Part shown: positions 36,796 to 44,626 of the stretch, one piece after another
How the letters are laid out: every line of letters starts with the position of its first letter
Numbering within the stretch: the first letter of the stretch is position 1
Assembly: GCF_036825875.1 (NCBI RefSeq)
Contig: NZ_DAISXK010000006.1
Span: 34,550 to 98,549, forward strand
Reading direction: 5' to 3'
DNA: 64,000 nt
Source: Paucihalobacter sp036825875
Lineage (GTDB): Bacteria > Bacteroidota > Bacteroidia > Flavobacteriales > Flavobacteriaceae
Translations under genes and position numbers: made by a program
The notes under the pieces: generated by a model
Told to the model about the DNA's origin: nothing
Database searches by the model: none
The model's input: the letters and a program-made list of their open reading frames with translations, nothing else

Positions 36796-38158
36796 AACAA
36801 AAATTGTGCTTTTTTTGGCGAGTATATTTTCGGGCTATACTCTGCTGTTCAGTGTCTTTATATATTTTGCAGTCGCCCGTTATTCTTATACGGATTTTTT
36901 TAAACGTCTTGAATTACGGGCTGTTACAACAGCTAAAATTGAATTGGAAAACTTAGAACAAGACGTTAATACTATTCGTGAATTCAGAAAAGGATATTTA
37001 GAAACACTTCCCAATGAACAAAGTTACATTTTTGAAATTGCAACCGCCAACCTGCAGTCTGAAGCACAAAATATGGGCGTTAATGAAACCTTTTTAGCTA
37101 ACATAATAAGCGAGGGTGCCGATAACATTAAAATAGGTCCTTTGTTTTATTCTGGTGTTGTTTATAAGGCTAATAATAAAGAATACGTATCGGTTGTATC
37201 GGCCGAAAATTTATACAGTACCAATAAAAGTAAATATTTAAAAAATCTTTTATTAGTATCAATTCTAGTTGCACTAACCATTATATTTGGTACGAGTGTA
37301 TGGATTTCTAAAAAAATATTAGACCCTTTAAAAGCTGTAACCAACAAGGTTAAAAGTATTAGTTCTGAAAATATGCACTTACGCTTAGAAGTTGGTGATA
37401 AAAGCGATGAATTATCAGTACTGGCAAAAACCTTTAACGATATGCTGGACAGAATTGAAACAGCTTTTGAAACTCAAAAAAACTTTATTAGTAACGCGTC
37501 GCATGAATTAAATACGCCATTAACGTCCATAATTGGCGAAGCAGATGTGGCGCTTTCTAAAATCAGGAATCCCGAAGACTATATCGAATCCTTAAGCGTA
37601 ATTTTGGAAGAAGCTGAAAAACTTGACAAAAAAACACGTGCCTTATTATTATTAGCTCGTACAGGTTACAACGGCAAAACTCAAACCTTTGATAAAGTTA
37701 GAATGGACCAGCTGTTACTAGATGTTCAAGAAACAGTTTTAAAGATAAATCCAAAAGCTAAAATCAATTTAGATTTTAGCCTTTTACCCGAATCTCCAAC
37801 AAAATTAAAGGTAAAGGGCAACGAACAATTATTGCATCTGGCTTTTTCTAACGTAGTTTTAAACGCATGTAAATATTCATCTAACCAAGATGTTCAAGTC
37901 TCCCTTGGGGCATCGCAATCGCAAGTGATTATAATAATCAAGGATAAAGGCATCGGTATTCCTCCAGAAGAACTACAGTTTATTTACGATCCGTTTTTTA
38001 GAGCCTCTAATGTACAAAATTTTGACGGTTATGGAATTGGTTTGCCTTTAACCAGAAATGTAATTAACATTCATGGCGGTGAAATGAATATTAATTCTGT
38101 TGTAAATGCTGGAACTATTGTAGAAATAAAACTTCCAATAGGAAATTATTCAATTTAG
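36785..38158 (+). CDS. Sensor histidine kinase
   Basis: The 457-residue protein has two membrane helices (about 8-30 and 153-175) around a periplasmic sensor region of about 120 residues, a HAMP domain (about 176-229), a HisKA domain with His 240 (SNASHELNTPL) and a HATPase domain with NVVLNACKYS, DKGIGIPPEE and GYGIGLPL. It phosphorylates the response regulator encoded just upstream. The periplasmic sensor domain is not one I recognise, so the signal is unknown. Confidence 0.94.
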   Translation: MKTKTKIVLFLASIFSGYTLLFSVFIYFAVARYSYTDFFKRLELRAVTTAKIELENLEQDVNTIREFRKGYLETLPNEQSYIFEIATANLQSEAQNMGVNETFLANIISEGADNIKIGPLFYSGVVYKANNKEYVSVVSAENLYSTNKSKYLKNLLLVSILVALTIIFGTSVWISKKILDPLKAVTNKVKSISSENMHLRLEVGDKSDELSVLAKTFNDMLDRIETAFETQKNFISNASHELNTPLTSIIGEADVALSKIRNPEDYIESLSVILEEAEKLDKKTRALLLLARTGYNGKTQTFDKVRMDQLLLDVQETVLKINPKAKINLDFSLLPESPTKLKVKGNEQLLHLAFSNVVLNACKYSSNQDVQVSLGASQSQVIIIIKDKGIGIPPEELQFIYDPFFRASNVQNFDGYGIGLPLTRNVINIHGGEMNINSVVNAGTIVEIKLPIGNYSI

Positions 38159-38162
38159 TAAA

Positions 38163-38182
38163 TTCTAATCTAATTCTAATCT
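38163..38182 (+). promoter_or_regulatory. Candidate OmpR-type operator, 11-bp direct repeat
   Basis: TTCTAATCT occurs at 38163-38171 and again at 38174-38182, an 11-bp period. OmpR-family regulators usually bind direct repeats with about one helical turn spacing. It lies just upstream of the -7 element at 38213. Confidence 0.4.
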
Positions 38183-38212
38183 CATCTTTAAAAGGCTCTA
38201 ATATGCTCGTAT

Positions 38213-38220
38213 TAATTTTG
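38213..38220 (+). promoter_or_regulatory. -7 element of the stress-like gene
   Basis: TAATTTTG lies 24 bp before the ATG at 38245 and about 30 bp downstream of the candidate operator. Confidence 0.45.
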
Positions 38221-38244
38221 TATTGCAATTAAAAACAAAACAAG

Positions 38245-38721
38245 ATGAAAAAGATTTTAGTTCCTACAGATTTCACAGTTGATTCACTTATTGTTCTCAA
38301 GCAAGCCTTAGCAGATAATCAAAACGAAAGGTTAGATATTATTTTAGTTCATGGCTATGAACTTTCGAATTCTATTTCTGATTTATTATTTTTTAATAAA
38401 TATGCCATCATTAAAAGTCTAGAAAACAAAGCATTCAGAGAGGCAAAAGACATTATCAAAAATAAATTTGAATCGCAAATCAACTCTATTCAATCCGATA
38501 TTTTTATTGGGTACAATAACCAAGCTTTCAAAAGCTATTTAGAATCTCACAATATAGAAGAAGCATTTGTACCTGTAAACTACAAACTGAAAAAGGTTCA
38601 CAAAAGAAGTTTTGACATTGTGCCTTTTATTAAAAATTCAACGCCTAAAGTGGTGCAAGTAGAAACACAAGACACGTCTTTAGATTACACTTTGGATAGC
38701 GTTTCACGAATTTTTGCTTAA
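38245..38721 (+). CDS. Universal-stress-like (HUP fold) protein
   Basis: The 158-residue protein begins MKKILVPTDFT, the typical first strand of universal stress proteins, followed by a DIILVHGYEL strand. The C-terminal half diverges and lacks the usual glycine-rich nucleotide loop, so ATP binding is doubtful. It lies 86 bp after the histidine kinase with its own promoter and a candidate regulator site. A role in a response controlled by that system is inferred. Confidence 0.6.
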   Translation: MKKILVPTDFTVDSLIVLKQALADNQNERLDIILVHGYELSNSISDLLFFNKYAIIKSLENKAFREAKDIIKNKFESQINSIQSDIFIGYNNQAFKSYLESHNIEEAFVPVNYKLKKVHKRSFDIVPFIKNSTPKVVQVETQDTSLDYTLDSVSRIFA

Positions 38722-38731
38722 AAAAATCGTA

Positions 38732-39220
38732 ATGAAAAAGTTGCCTAAACCTGGTTTTGGTGCTTTTTACATTGTCTTCTTCTCGCTAGCCATCGGTTTA
38801 TTTTTGGCTATGTTTTCGAGTAGTAGTAGCCCAGAAGAACACCTTATAGGCTTATGGCAAGAAGTTGCTTGGGAATATGAAAAGGTAGAGCTAGATGCAT
38901 CAACTGGAACCACAATTGTAAAAAGTATTTCAGAAAATATAAAAAAAGAAATCATTAGTAATCTCATTATTCACGAAGCTGAAACATGGGAATTTACTAA
39001 GGATGGTAAATTAAAATTGTTAAGTGAAAACAGCAATGCCGAATCACTTGAATGGAACTTGAAAGGACGCGGAAATATTCTAGCCCTTAAGCATAACAAT
39101 TTAAACAAAGAGTTTTACAATCTTTACAAGATTAACCAAGAGGAAATGGTGCTATATTTTGATTCAGATATACACGCTAAAGGAATTGTAAAAATGACGT
39201 TCAGAAAAATAAACGGTTAA
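38732..39220 (+). CDS. Hypothetical membrane-anchored lipocalin-like protein
   Basis: The protein (162 residues from ATG 38732) has an N-terminal membrane helix (about 11-27) and a beta-rich remainder beginning LIGLWQEVAWEYE, similar in style to small lipocalin-like proteins of Bacteroidota that start with a GxW motif. I do not recognise a specific family. A TTG at 38714 could also start the frame but overlaps the preceding gene. It is followed 3 bp later by the DUF1275 gene, so the two are probably co-transcribed. Confidence 0.55.
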   Translation: MKKLPKPGFGAFYIVFFSLAIGLFLAMFSSSSSPEEHLIGLWQEVAWEYEKVELDASTGTTIVKSISENIKKEIISNLIIHEAETWEFTKDGKLKLLSENSNAESLEWNLKGRGNILALKHNNLNKEFYNLYKINQEEMVLYFDSDIHAKGIVKMTFRKING

Positions 39221-39223
39221 ACC

Positions 39224-39988
39224 ATGCTGAGAAAATACAGTAATAGTAGAACATTAGAAGACAACATTAAATTAGGGTCACTAACGGCATTTTCAGCAGG
39301 TATGGTAAACGTGGCTTCTGTAATTATCTTCTTTGCGTTTACTTCAAATGTAACGGGTCACTATGCAATTTTGGCCGAGGAAATTGCGAAAGGAAATTGG
39401 TACCAAGCAGCGGTAGTATTTGCATGGATCTTTTTATTCTTTTTTGGGAATTTTACTTCAAATATGATTGTAATTCACTCTAGGCATAAAAATAGTCACT
39501 TGTCTCATGCCATTCCTTTAATATTAGAATTATTGTGCTTGCTTGGAGTCGGGCTTTACGGACAATTCTTCTACAAAGAGACACTCACAGAAACAGAGAT
39601 TATGGTAGGCTTGATGCTGTTCGCCATGGGAATTCAAAACGGCTTGACTGCAAGTATTTCTAACTTTGCCGTGAAAACCACGCACCTTACAGGTCTAACC
39701 ACCGATGTTGGAATTCTTTTAGCAATGTTTACTAAGAAAAGTTACAGGCAAAAACAAGAACTGCGTGATAAAGCGAAATTACTTTTTAGCATCGTCACGT
39801 CTTATATGATAGGTGGCGTATTTGCTGGAATTTTATACTTGAACATCCAATTTATGGTGTTTTTAGTGGCTTGTATTGTTATATGCCTTATCATCATGTA
39901 TGATTATTCAAAGCTAAAAGTCACCAAATTTATCCGTGCTAAAAGATATAAATCTCATAAATGGAAAACTATAAGTACTGACTCTTAA
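39224..39988 (+). CDS. DUF1275 (YoaK-like) membrane protein
   Basis: The 254-residue protein has about six membrane helices and family features such as SAGMVNVASVI near the start, FTSNVTGHY and GIQNGLTASISN, then TTHLTGLTTDVG. DUF1275 proteins are integral membrane proteins of unknown function, sometimes discussed as transporters. A hairpin overlapping the stop probably terminates transcription. Confidence 0.85.
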   Translation: MLRKYSNSRTLEDNIKLGSLTAFSAGMVNVASVIIFFAFTSNVTGHYAILAEEIAKGNWYQAAVVFAWIFLFFFGNFTSNMIVIHSRHKNSHLSHAIPLILELLCLLGVGLYGQFFYKETLTETEIMVGLMLFAMGIQNGLTASISNFAVKTTHLTGLTTDVGILLAMFTKKSYRQKQELRDKAKLLFSIVTSYMIGGVFAGILYLNIQFMVFLVACIVICLIIMYDYSKLKVTKFIRAKRYKSHKWKTISTDS

Positions 39989-40006
39989 CCAAGATTTAGT
40001 ACTTAT
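39971..40006 (+). terminator. Terminator at the end of the DUF1275 gene
   Basis: ATAAGTACT (39971-39979) and AGTACTTAT (39998-40006) form a 9-bp stem with an 18-nt loop, followed by a T-rich GTTTTCTT. The stem starts inside the coding end. Confidence 0.5.
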
Positions 40007-40028
40007 GTTTTCTTAAATCCTAATAAAT

Positions 40029-42065
40029 TTATAGACTACTCGCTTCGCTAAATAAAACCTGATCGTTGTCGGATAAAGCATTTTCAATGAATTGATTGAT
40101 TTCATCATTTCTTTCTAACCCATTATTTAAAAGTACTTTCAAAGCAATAAGGGTGGCGATTCTTGTACCAACCTTCTTTGCATTGGTATTAAAAAGTGGT
40201 TGTAAGTCTTCATAACCAACCTTAAGAGCTAGTTTTTGAATTTCCTCTTTGGACTTCGCCCGTTTATCGGTTGGTAAATTTGTATACTTTTTACCGAGTT
40301 GTTTTATAACTTCTATTGCTGGTCTCTCTGGTTGCTGCGAAGTTTGTCCTTGTGATTTTAGTGTTTGCTCTTTCGCTTCCTCTTGTTTTGCCCAAGTGTC
40401 GCGCAAACCGACTGTTTTGTTGAATACGAGTTTTTCGGATGTACTATCGCTATCAACATTAAAATAACCTAAACGCTGAAACTGAAACCTATCGCCTACT
40501 TGAGCTTCCTTTAGACTTGGTTCTACATAAGCTTGAATTATTTTTAACGAATCTGGATTTATAAATTCCAAAAAATCCTTTTCTGGATGGGCATCCGGGG
40601 CTTCGTCCATGAACAAACGATCGTATTCTCTAACTTCTGCTTTAATAGCGTGTTCAACAGAAACCCAGTGCAAAGTGCCTTTAACTTTTCTGAGACTGGC
40701 TTCGGTACCACTTCCGCTTAAACTATCGGGATCGTATGAGCAATGTATTTCAACAATTCGACCTGAATGATCTTTAACAACCGATTCACCTTTTATGATA
40801 TAGGCATTCTTTAACCTGACTTCTTTTCCTAAACTAAGTCTGAAATATTTACTGTTAGCTTGCTCTTTAAAATCGTCTTGCTCGATGTATAATATCTTTG
40901 AGAACGGAACTTTTCGAAAGCCTGCTGATTCGTCTTCTTGATTATTCTCCGCCTCCATCCATTCAACTTTATCATCTGGATAATTGTCAATAATTAATTT
41001 CACAGGATCTAAAACTGCCATCACCCTTGGCGCTGTTTTGTTTAAATCTTCACGGATGCAAAACTCTAACAACGATACATCAATAATGTTATCGCGTTTG
41101 GCCACACCAACCTTATCTATAAATTGCTTGATAGATTCTGGCGTGTAACCGCGTCTACGCAAGCCCGAAATAGTTGGCATACGTGGATCATCCCAACCGT
41201 TCACTATGCCATCCTCAACCAATTTTAGCAGCTTTCGCTTGCTCATAATAGTATAGCTCAGATTTAAACGGGCAAATTCGCGTTGTTTAGGTAACATAGG
41301 GAGCGCTTCGGATTGGTAAGGATACACCTGCTCTTTAAACCAATCGTAAAGCTCTCTATGGGGTTTAAATTCTAAAGAGCACAGTGAATGTGATATTTGT
41401 TCAATATAATCACTTTCGCCGTGTGTCCAATCGTACATGGGATAAATACACCAGTCGTTGCCTGTACGATGGTGGTGTTTTTTTAAAATACGGTACATAA
41501 TAGGGTCACGCATCAGCATATTCGGATGCTGCATATCTATTTTGGCACGCAAGACATGTGTTCCTTCGTTAAACTCGCCGTTTTTCATTCGATTGAACAA
41601 GTCTAAATTTTCAGCAACAGTTCTATTTCTATATGGACCATCAACGCCTGGCTCGGTTGGAGTACCCTTTTGTTCAGCCATAGCTTCACTGCTTTGCGAA
41701 TCTACGTAAGCCTTATCTTCTTTTATCAATAAAACAGCCCAATAATATAATTGTTGAAAATAATCGGAAGAATACAATTCATTCGCCCACTTATAGCCCA
41801 ACCATGCAACATCGCGTTTTATAGCATCAACGTACGCTTGTTCTTCTTTAGCTGGATTGGTATCGTCAAATCTGAGGTTAACCGGCGCATTGTATTTTTC
41901 TCCCAAACCAAAACTAATACCAATGGCTTTAGTATGACCAATATGCAAATAACCATTGGGTTCTGGTGGAAAACGAAACCGCAGCTTAGACTTTGGCAAT
42001 CCGTTTTTTAAATCTTCTTCTATAATATGCTCAATAAAATTGAGTGATTTGTGATCGTCAAACAT
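40029..42065 (-). CDS. glnS: Glutamine-tRNA ligase with C-terminal YqeY domain
   Basis: The 678-residue protein has the class I HIGH motif at 41-44 (PEPNGYLHIGHTKAI) and a KMSKS-type IMSKRKL. After the GlnS anticodon-binding region, residues from about 590 onward form a GatB/YqeY-like domain (VIKQLGKKYTNLPTDKRAKS and later). It charges tRNA-Gln directly; the extra domain probably improves tRNA binding. This fusion is known in Bacteroidota. It is divergent from folB. Confidence 0.95.
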   Translation of the reverse strand: MFDDHKSLNFIEHIIEEDLKNGLPKSKLRFRFPPEPNGYLHIGHTKAIGISFGLGEKYNAPVNLRFDDTNPAKEEQAYVDAIKRDVAWLGYKWANELYSSDYFQQLYYWAVLLIKEDKAYVDSQSSEAMAEQKGTPTEPGVDGPYRNRTVAENLDLFNRMKNGEFNEGTHVLRAKIDMQHPNMLMRDPIMYRILKKHHHRTGNDWCIYPMYDWTHGESDYIEQISHSLCSLEFKPHRELYDWFKEQVYPYQSEALPMLPKQREFARLNLSYTIMSKRKLLKLVEDGIVNGWDDPRMPTISGLRRRGYTPESIKQFIDKVGVAKRDNIIDVSLLEFCIREDLNKTAPRVMAVLDPVKLIIDNYPDDKVEWMEAENNQEDESAGFRKVPFSKILYIEQDDFKEQANSKYFRLSLGKEVRLKNAYIIKGESVVKDHSGRIVEIHCSYDPDSLSGSGTEASLRKVKGTLHWVSVEHAIKAEVREYDRLFMDEAPDAHPEKDFLEFINPDSLKIIQAYVEPSLKEAQVGDRFQFQRLGYFNVDSDSTSEKLVFNKTVGLRDTWAKQEEAKEQTLKSQGQTSQQPERPAIEVIKQLGKKYTNLPTDKRAKSKEEIQKLALKVGYEDLQPLFNTNAKKVGTRIATLIALKVLLNNGLERNDEINQFIENALSDNDQVLFSEASSL

Positions 42066-42084
42066 AACTTAAAGCTTTAAATAG

Positions 42085-42092
42085 CAAAAATA
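42085..42092 (-). promoter_or_regulatory. -7 element of glnS
   Basis: Minus-strand TATTTTTG lies 19 bp before the glnS start. Confidence 0.45.
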
Positions 42093-42108
42093 CGTGTGCA
42101 AAATTAGG

Positions 42109-42116
42109 TAAATTTG
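42109..42116 (+). promoter_or_regulatory. -7 element of folB
   Basis: TAAATTTG lies 17 bp before the folB ATG at 42134, facing away from the glnS element. Confidence 0.45.
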
Positions 42117-42133
42117 CATTCTAATTTTATGAT

Positions 42134-42502
42134 ATGGGAATAATTAAGGTTGAAAACATTAAGGTCTATGCCCACCATGGTTGTTTGCCGGCAGAAACAA
42201 TTATTGGCAGTGATTACAGAGTTGATATTGAGGTGAAAGCAAATTTATTAATATCTGCTGAAAGTGATGCACTAGAAGATACGGTTGATTATGTATTACT
42301 AAATGCTATTGTTAAAAAAGAAATGGCAAAACCTAGTAAACTGCTCGAAACCGTTGCACAGCGCATTATAAATAAAATATTTATTAAAGACCAGCGTGTT
42401 ACAAAAGCTATGGTAAGTATTAGTAAAATAAACCCGCCAATTGGAGGTGATGTGGAAATGGTAACAATAAAATTAACCGAAAGACGAAAAATTTCAGACT
42501 AA
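42134..42502 (+). CDS. folB: Dihydroneopterin aldolase
   Basis: The 122-residue protein has the FolB features YAHHGCLPAE near the start and VDIEVKANL, with a late PPIGGDVEMVTIKL strand. It converts dihydroneopterin to 6-hydroxymethyl-dihydropterin in folate synthesis. Length is normal for the family. An upstream in-frame-free ATG at 42129 was rejected because it is in another frame. The tRNA-Cys gene follows. Confidence 0.92.
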   Translation: MGIIKVENIKVYAHHGCLPAETIIGSDYRVDIEVKANLLISAESDALEDTVDYVLLNAIVKKEMAKPSKLLETVAQRIINKIFIKDQRVTKAMVSISKINPPIGGDVEMVTIKLTERRKISD

Positions 42503-42526
42503 GTAGTGTTAACTGTATATTTTTTA

Positions 42527-42534
42527 TACTTTTG
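42527..42534 (+). promoter_or_regulatory. -7 element of the tRNA-Cys gene
   Basis: TACTTTTG lies 36 bp before the mature tRNA 5' end, implying a precursor leader of about 30 nt. Confidence 0.45.
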
Positions 42535-42548
42535 CTGTATAATTTAAG

Positions 42549-42568
42549 ATACCTGCATTCGCAGGTAT
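42549..42568 (+). other. Hairpin in the tRNA-Cys precursor leader
   Basis: ATACCTGC / GCAGGTAT form a perfect 8-bp stem with a 4-nt loop that ends 2 nt before the tRNA. There is no T run, so it is not an ordinary terminator for folB. It may guide tRNA 5' processing. Confidence 0.55.
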
Positions 42569-42570
42569 TT

Positions 42571-42641
42571 GGCATCATGGCCGAGTGGCTAGGCTCAGCT
42601 CTGCAAAAGCTGCTACAGCGGTTCGAATCCGCTTGATGCCT
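42571..42641 (+). tRNA. tRNA-Cys (anticodon GCA)
   Basis: The 71-nt sequence folds as a full cloverleaf: acceptor stem GGCATCA with TGATGCC, D arm, anticodon stem CAGCT/AGCTG with loop CTGCAAA (anticodon GCA at 42603-42605), T stem AGCGG/CCGCT with loop TTCGAAT. The discriminator base is T, the usual identity base for Cys. CCA is not encoded. It is followed by a terminator and then by three decayed partial copies. Confidence 0.97.
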
Positions 42642-42643
42642 CG

Positions 42644-42674
42644 AAACCTTCAGGGAAACTTGAGGGTTTTTTTA
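42644..42674 (+). terminator. Terminator of tRNA-Cys
   Basis: AAACCTTCA pairs with TGAGGGTTT (9 bp, one G-U) around an 8-nt loop, and T residues follow to 42673. Confidence 0.8.
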
Positions 42675-42706
42675 TTTCTAATTTTTTAAAAAAATTAATT
42701 AAATAT

Positions 42707-42841
42707 TAGCTCTGCAAAAGCTGCTACAACGGCGACTTAATCCCGTCTTTAGTTGGGATTGAATCCACATGATGCCTCAAAATTAAACCCGTTAAGTCGG
42801 GGTTTTTTATTTCTAATTTTTTAAAAAAATTAATTAAATAC
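42707..42841 (+). repeat. Decayed tRNA-Cys tandem unit 1 (135 bp)
   Basis: The unit begins with the tRNA anticodon arm almost unchanged (AGCTCTGCAAAAGCTGCTAC), then carries a 24-nt insert inside the T arm, then keeps the 3' acceptor strand (TGATGCC). The 5' acceptor strand and D arm are missing, so it cannot form a tRNA. It has its own hairpin with T run (42785-42808) and an AT-rich tail that also follows the intact tRNA. Confidence 0.85.
42785..42808 (+). terminator. Terminator-like hairpin of unit 1
   Basis: AAACCC pairs with GGGTTT around a short loop and is followed by T residues. The loop sequence TTAAGTCG is complementary to CGACTTAA at 42733-42740 in the same unit. Confidence 0.55.
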
Positions 42842-42976
42842 TAGCTCTGCAAAAGCTGCTACAACGGCGACTTAGTCCCGACTTTAGTTGGGATTGAATC
42901 CGCTTGTTGCCTCTAAATTAAACCCGTTAAGTCGGGGATATATATTTCTAATTTTTTTGAAAAATTAATTAAATAT
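42842..42976 (+). repeat. Decayed tRNA-Cys tandem unit 2 (135 bp)
   Basis: Same layout as unit 1 and exactly the same length. A hairpin in the insert (TCCCGACT with AGTTGGGA, 42876-42893) is better paired than in unit 1. The T run of the terminator is lost (GATATATA), while CGACTTA/TAAGTCG pairing is kept. Confidence 0.85.
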
Positions 42977-43039
42977 TAGCTCTGCAAAAGCTGATACAAT
43001 GGCGATTTAGTACCAGCTTTTAGTTGGGTTTAAAATCAT
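42977..43039 (+). repeat. Decayed tRNA-Cys tandem unit 3 (truncated)
   Basis: The anticodon arm and insert are still recognisable, but with more substitutions, and the similarity fades after about 43039. It starts exactly 135 bp after unit 2, so the array decays from left to right. Confidence 0.75.
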
Positions 43040-43048
43040 TTCTTTATT

Positions 43049-43197
43049 CCACAGAGGTTCGCTGAGAAACACGGAGGTTCACGGAGAATGTTAGATACGG
43101 ATTACAAAAATTTACACAGATGAATTTTATAATAGCCAATATTTTATCATCAAATATTTGATAATCAATGAAATCTGTGTCTTAATATAATATTGCT
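43049..43197. repeat. Intergenic repeat-type sequence
   Basis: This stretch has phrases such as ACAGAGGTTCGCTGAG, CACGGAGG and ACACAGAT, with a matching ATCTGTGT at 43173-43180 and a 14-bp palindrome at 43149-43162. Similar ATCTGTGT phrases occur at 63.3-64.0 kb, so it appears to belong to a dispersed noncoding repeat family. No gene is visible between 43040 and the LysE stop. Confidence 0.5.
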
Positions 43198-43221
43198 TGT
43201 ATGAGCACTCAGTAAAACCAA

Positions 43222-43908
43222 CTATTTCTGCTCGGAAGATCTTATAGTCTCAATCCGCTGTTTGTTTTTCTGATAAGCATTTGGGAATAATCCTTGCACT
43301 AATAACAATACCCCAAAGCCTAAAATAACCAGGGCTATAATTTTTTTGGTTTTAAAAATTAGTCTAGGTGTTAGCTTATTTTTAAGACGTTTAGCTGCCG
43401 CGATTTTGAATAAATCTACTATAAAATAAGTAATTAGCATGGTTATTACAAAAACCAAAACGCCATTTTCGCCCGAAGTTATTGAGCTACCTATAACTAT
43501 AAAGCCCAACCAACCTAGTAACACACCTATATTGATAAAATTCAGTAAAAACCCTTTTATAAATAACTTTGCGTAGTCTTTTTGGATGGTAACTTTTCTG
43601 TATTCTCGTACAATTAATTTAAAAGAATTAGAGGTTTTTATAAAAGAAATAAAACCGTAGACTATTAATAATACACCACCAAACAACAGAAAATTTGGAT
43701 CGTCCTTTACTTTTTCAATTAAATTATTGGTGCTGTAAAAAGCGATTGCAATAAAAAAAATATCTGCTAAAATAACTCCAAAATCAAAAATTAAAGCACT
43801 TTTAAATCCTTTGGTCGCACTAGTTTCTAGAAGTACAAAAAATACTGGACCCACAGTGAATGCCAAAATTATTCCAAAAGGAATAGCAGATAAAATATCG
43901 TCTATCAT
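43222..43908 (-). CDS. LysE family exporter
   Basis: The 228-residue protein has six hydrophobic segments and begins with IPFGIILAFTVGPVFFVLLETS, close to the GP-containing N-terminal signature of LysE/RhtB exporters. These export amino acids or related small molecules. The C-terminus has a basic cytoplasmic tail. Substrate cannot be told from the sequence. Confidence 0.85.
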   Translation of the reverse strand: MIDDILSAIPFGIILAFTVGPVFFVLLETSATKGFKSALIFDFGVILADIFFIAIAFYSTNNLIEKVKDDPNFLLFGGVLLIVYGFISFIKTSNSFKLIVREYRKVTIQKDYAKLFIKGFLLNFINIGVLLGWLGFIVIGSSITSGENGVLVFVITMLITYFIVDLFKIAAAKRLKNKLTPRLIFKTKKIIALVILGFGVLLLVQGLFPNAYQKNKQRIETIRSSEQK

Positions 43909-43925
43909 TAAAAAGGTGGTTTCTG

Positions 43926-43933
43926 CAAATTTA
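43926..43933 (-). promoter_or_regulatory. -7 element of the LysE-family gene
   Basis: Minus-strand TAAATTTG lies 17 bp before the start codon. Confidence 0.4.
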
Positions 43934-43950
43934 GCAAACTCTTATAAATA

Positions 43951-44622
43951 TTACATACGCTTTAAGTTTCCGCCTAATGCAATATTCTCAGTGATGGTTT
44001 TAGGATTACCGTATACATATACATTTCCGCCAGCTCTTATCCTAGCATCTACGGTTTGGGAGGCTCTTACATTGGCTTCACCTGCTGCATTTATACTTAC
44101 CGTAGTTGTCTTGGTATTTAAACTTTCACCATTATAAATTCCGCCTGTGTAAATAGAAATATCTTGCGTATTGGCCTCGCCCCTGGTTTCGATAATACCA
44201 CCAGTGACCGCGCGTATTTTTAAATAATCAACTTCTATATGGGCATCTATGGTGGCTCCTTCTTGGGTGCGGAGTTCTAACTTATCTTGCTTTATTAAAT
44301 TATTGGCAGTAATTATCGAACCTTCGTTAGCGTCTATCACTTCAATATTGGTATAAAACACATTGACTTCAATATCGGAACCTTTAAATAATTTTTTAAG
44401 AGTCATTCTAATCTTTAGAGTTTTACCTGTTTGAACAATACTAACATCCTCAGGATTTGTGCCAGAAATAACTACTTTATTCTCGCTGGAAGGAATTAAA
44501 TTCACTTCAATTAAATCGAATGTTTTAAGAGTGCTAAATTCATTTACAGACTTTTCTACGCTTTGTTGGGCCGCAGCGTTTAATGAAATCAACGTTGCTA
44601 TTAAAAAAAATAGGTTTTTCAT
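43951..44622 (-). CDS. DUF2807 (GIN domain) secreted protein
   Basis: The protein (223 residues from ATG 44622) has a signal peptide ending near NAAAQQS and a repetitive beta-rich body with DUF2807-type turns (DANEGSII, TGGIIETRGEAN, RAGGNVYVYGNP). The fold is a right-handed beta-helix of putative adhesin type, found widely in Bacteroidota; function is unknown. The start at 44622 lies 4 bp after the rnr stop, and a longer frame to 44652 would overlap rnr. Confidence 0.85.
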   Translation of the reverse strand: MKNLFFLIATLISLNAAAQQSVEKSVNEFSTLKTFDLIEVNLIPSSENKVVISGTNPEDVSIVQTGKTLKIRMTLKKLFKGSDIEVNVFYTNIEVIDANEGSIITANNLIKQDKLELRTQEGATIDAHIEVDYLKIRAVTGGIIETRGEANTQDISIYTGGIYNGESLNTKTTTVSINAAGEANVRASQTVDARIRAGGNVYVYGNPKTITENIALGGNLKRM

Positions 44623-44626
44623 AATT

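Noticed and set aside
42707..42976. Units 1 and 2 as functional additional tRNA-Cys genes
   Set aside because: Both lack the 5' acceptor strand and D arm and have the T arm interrupted.
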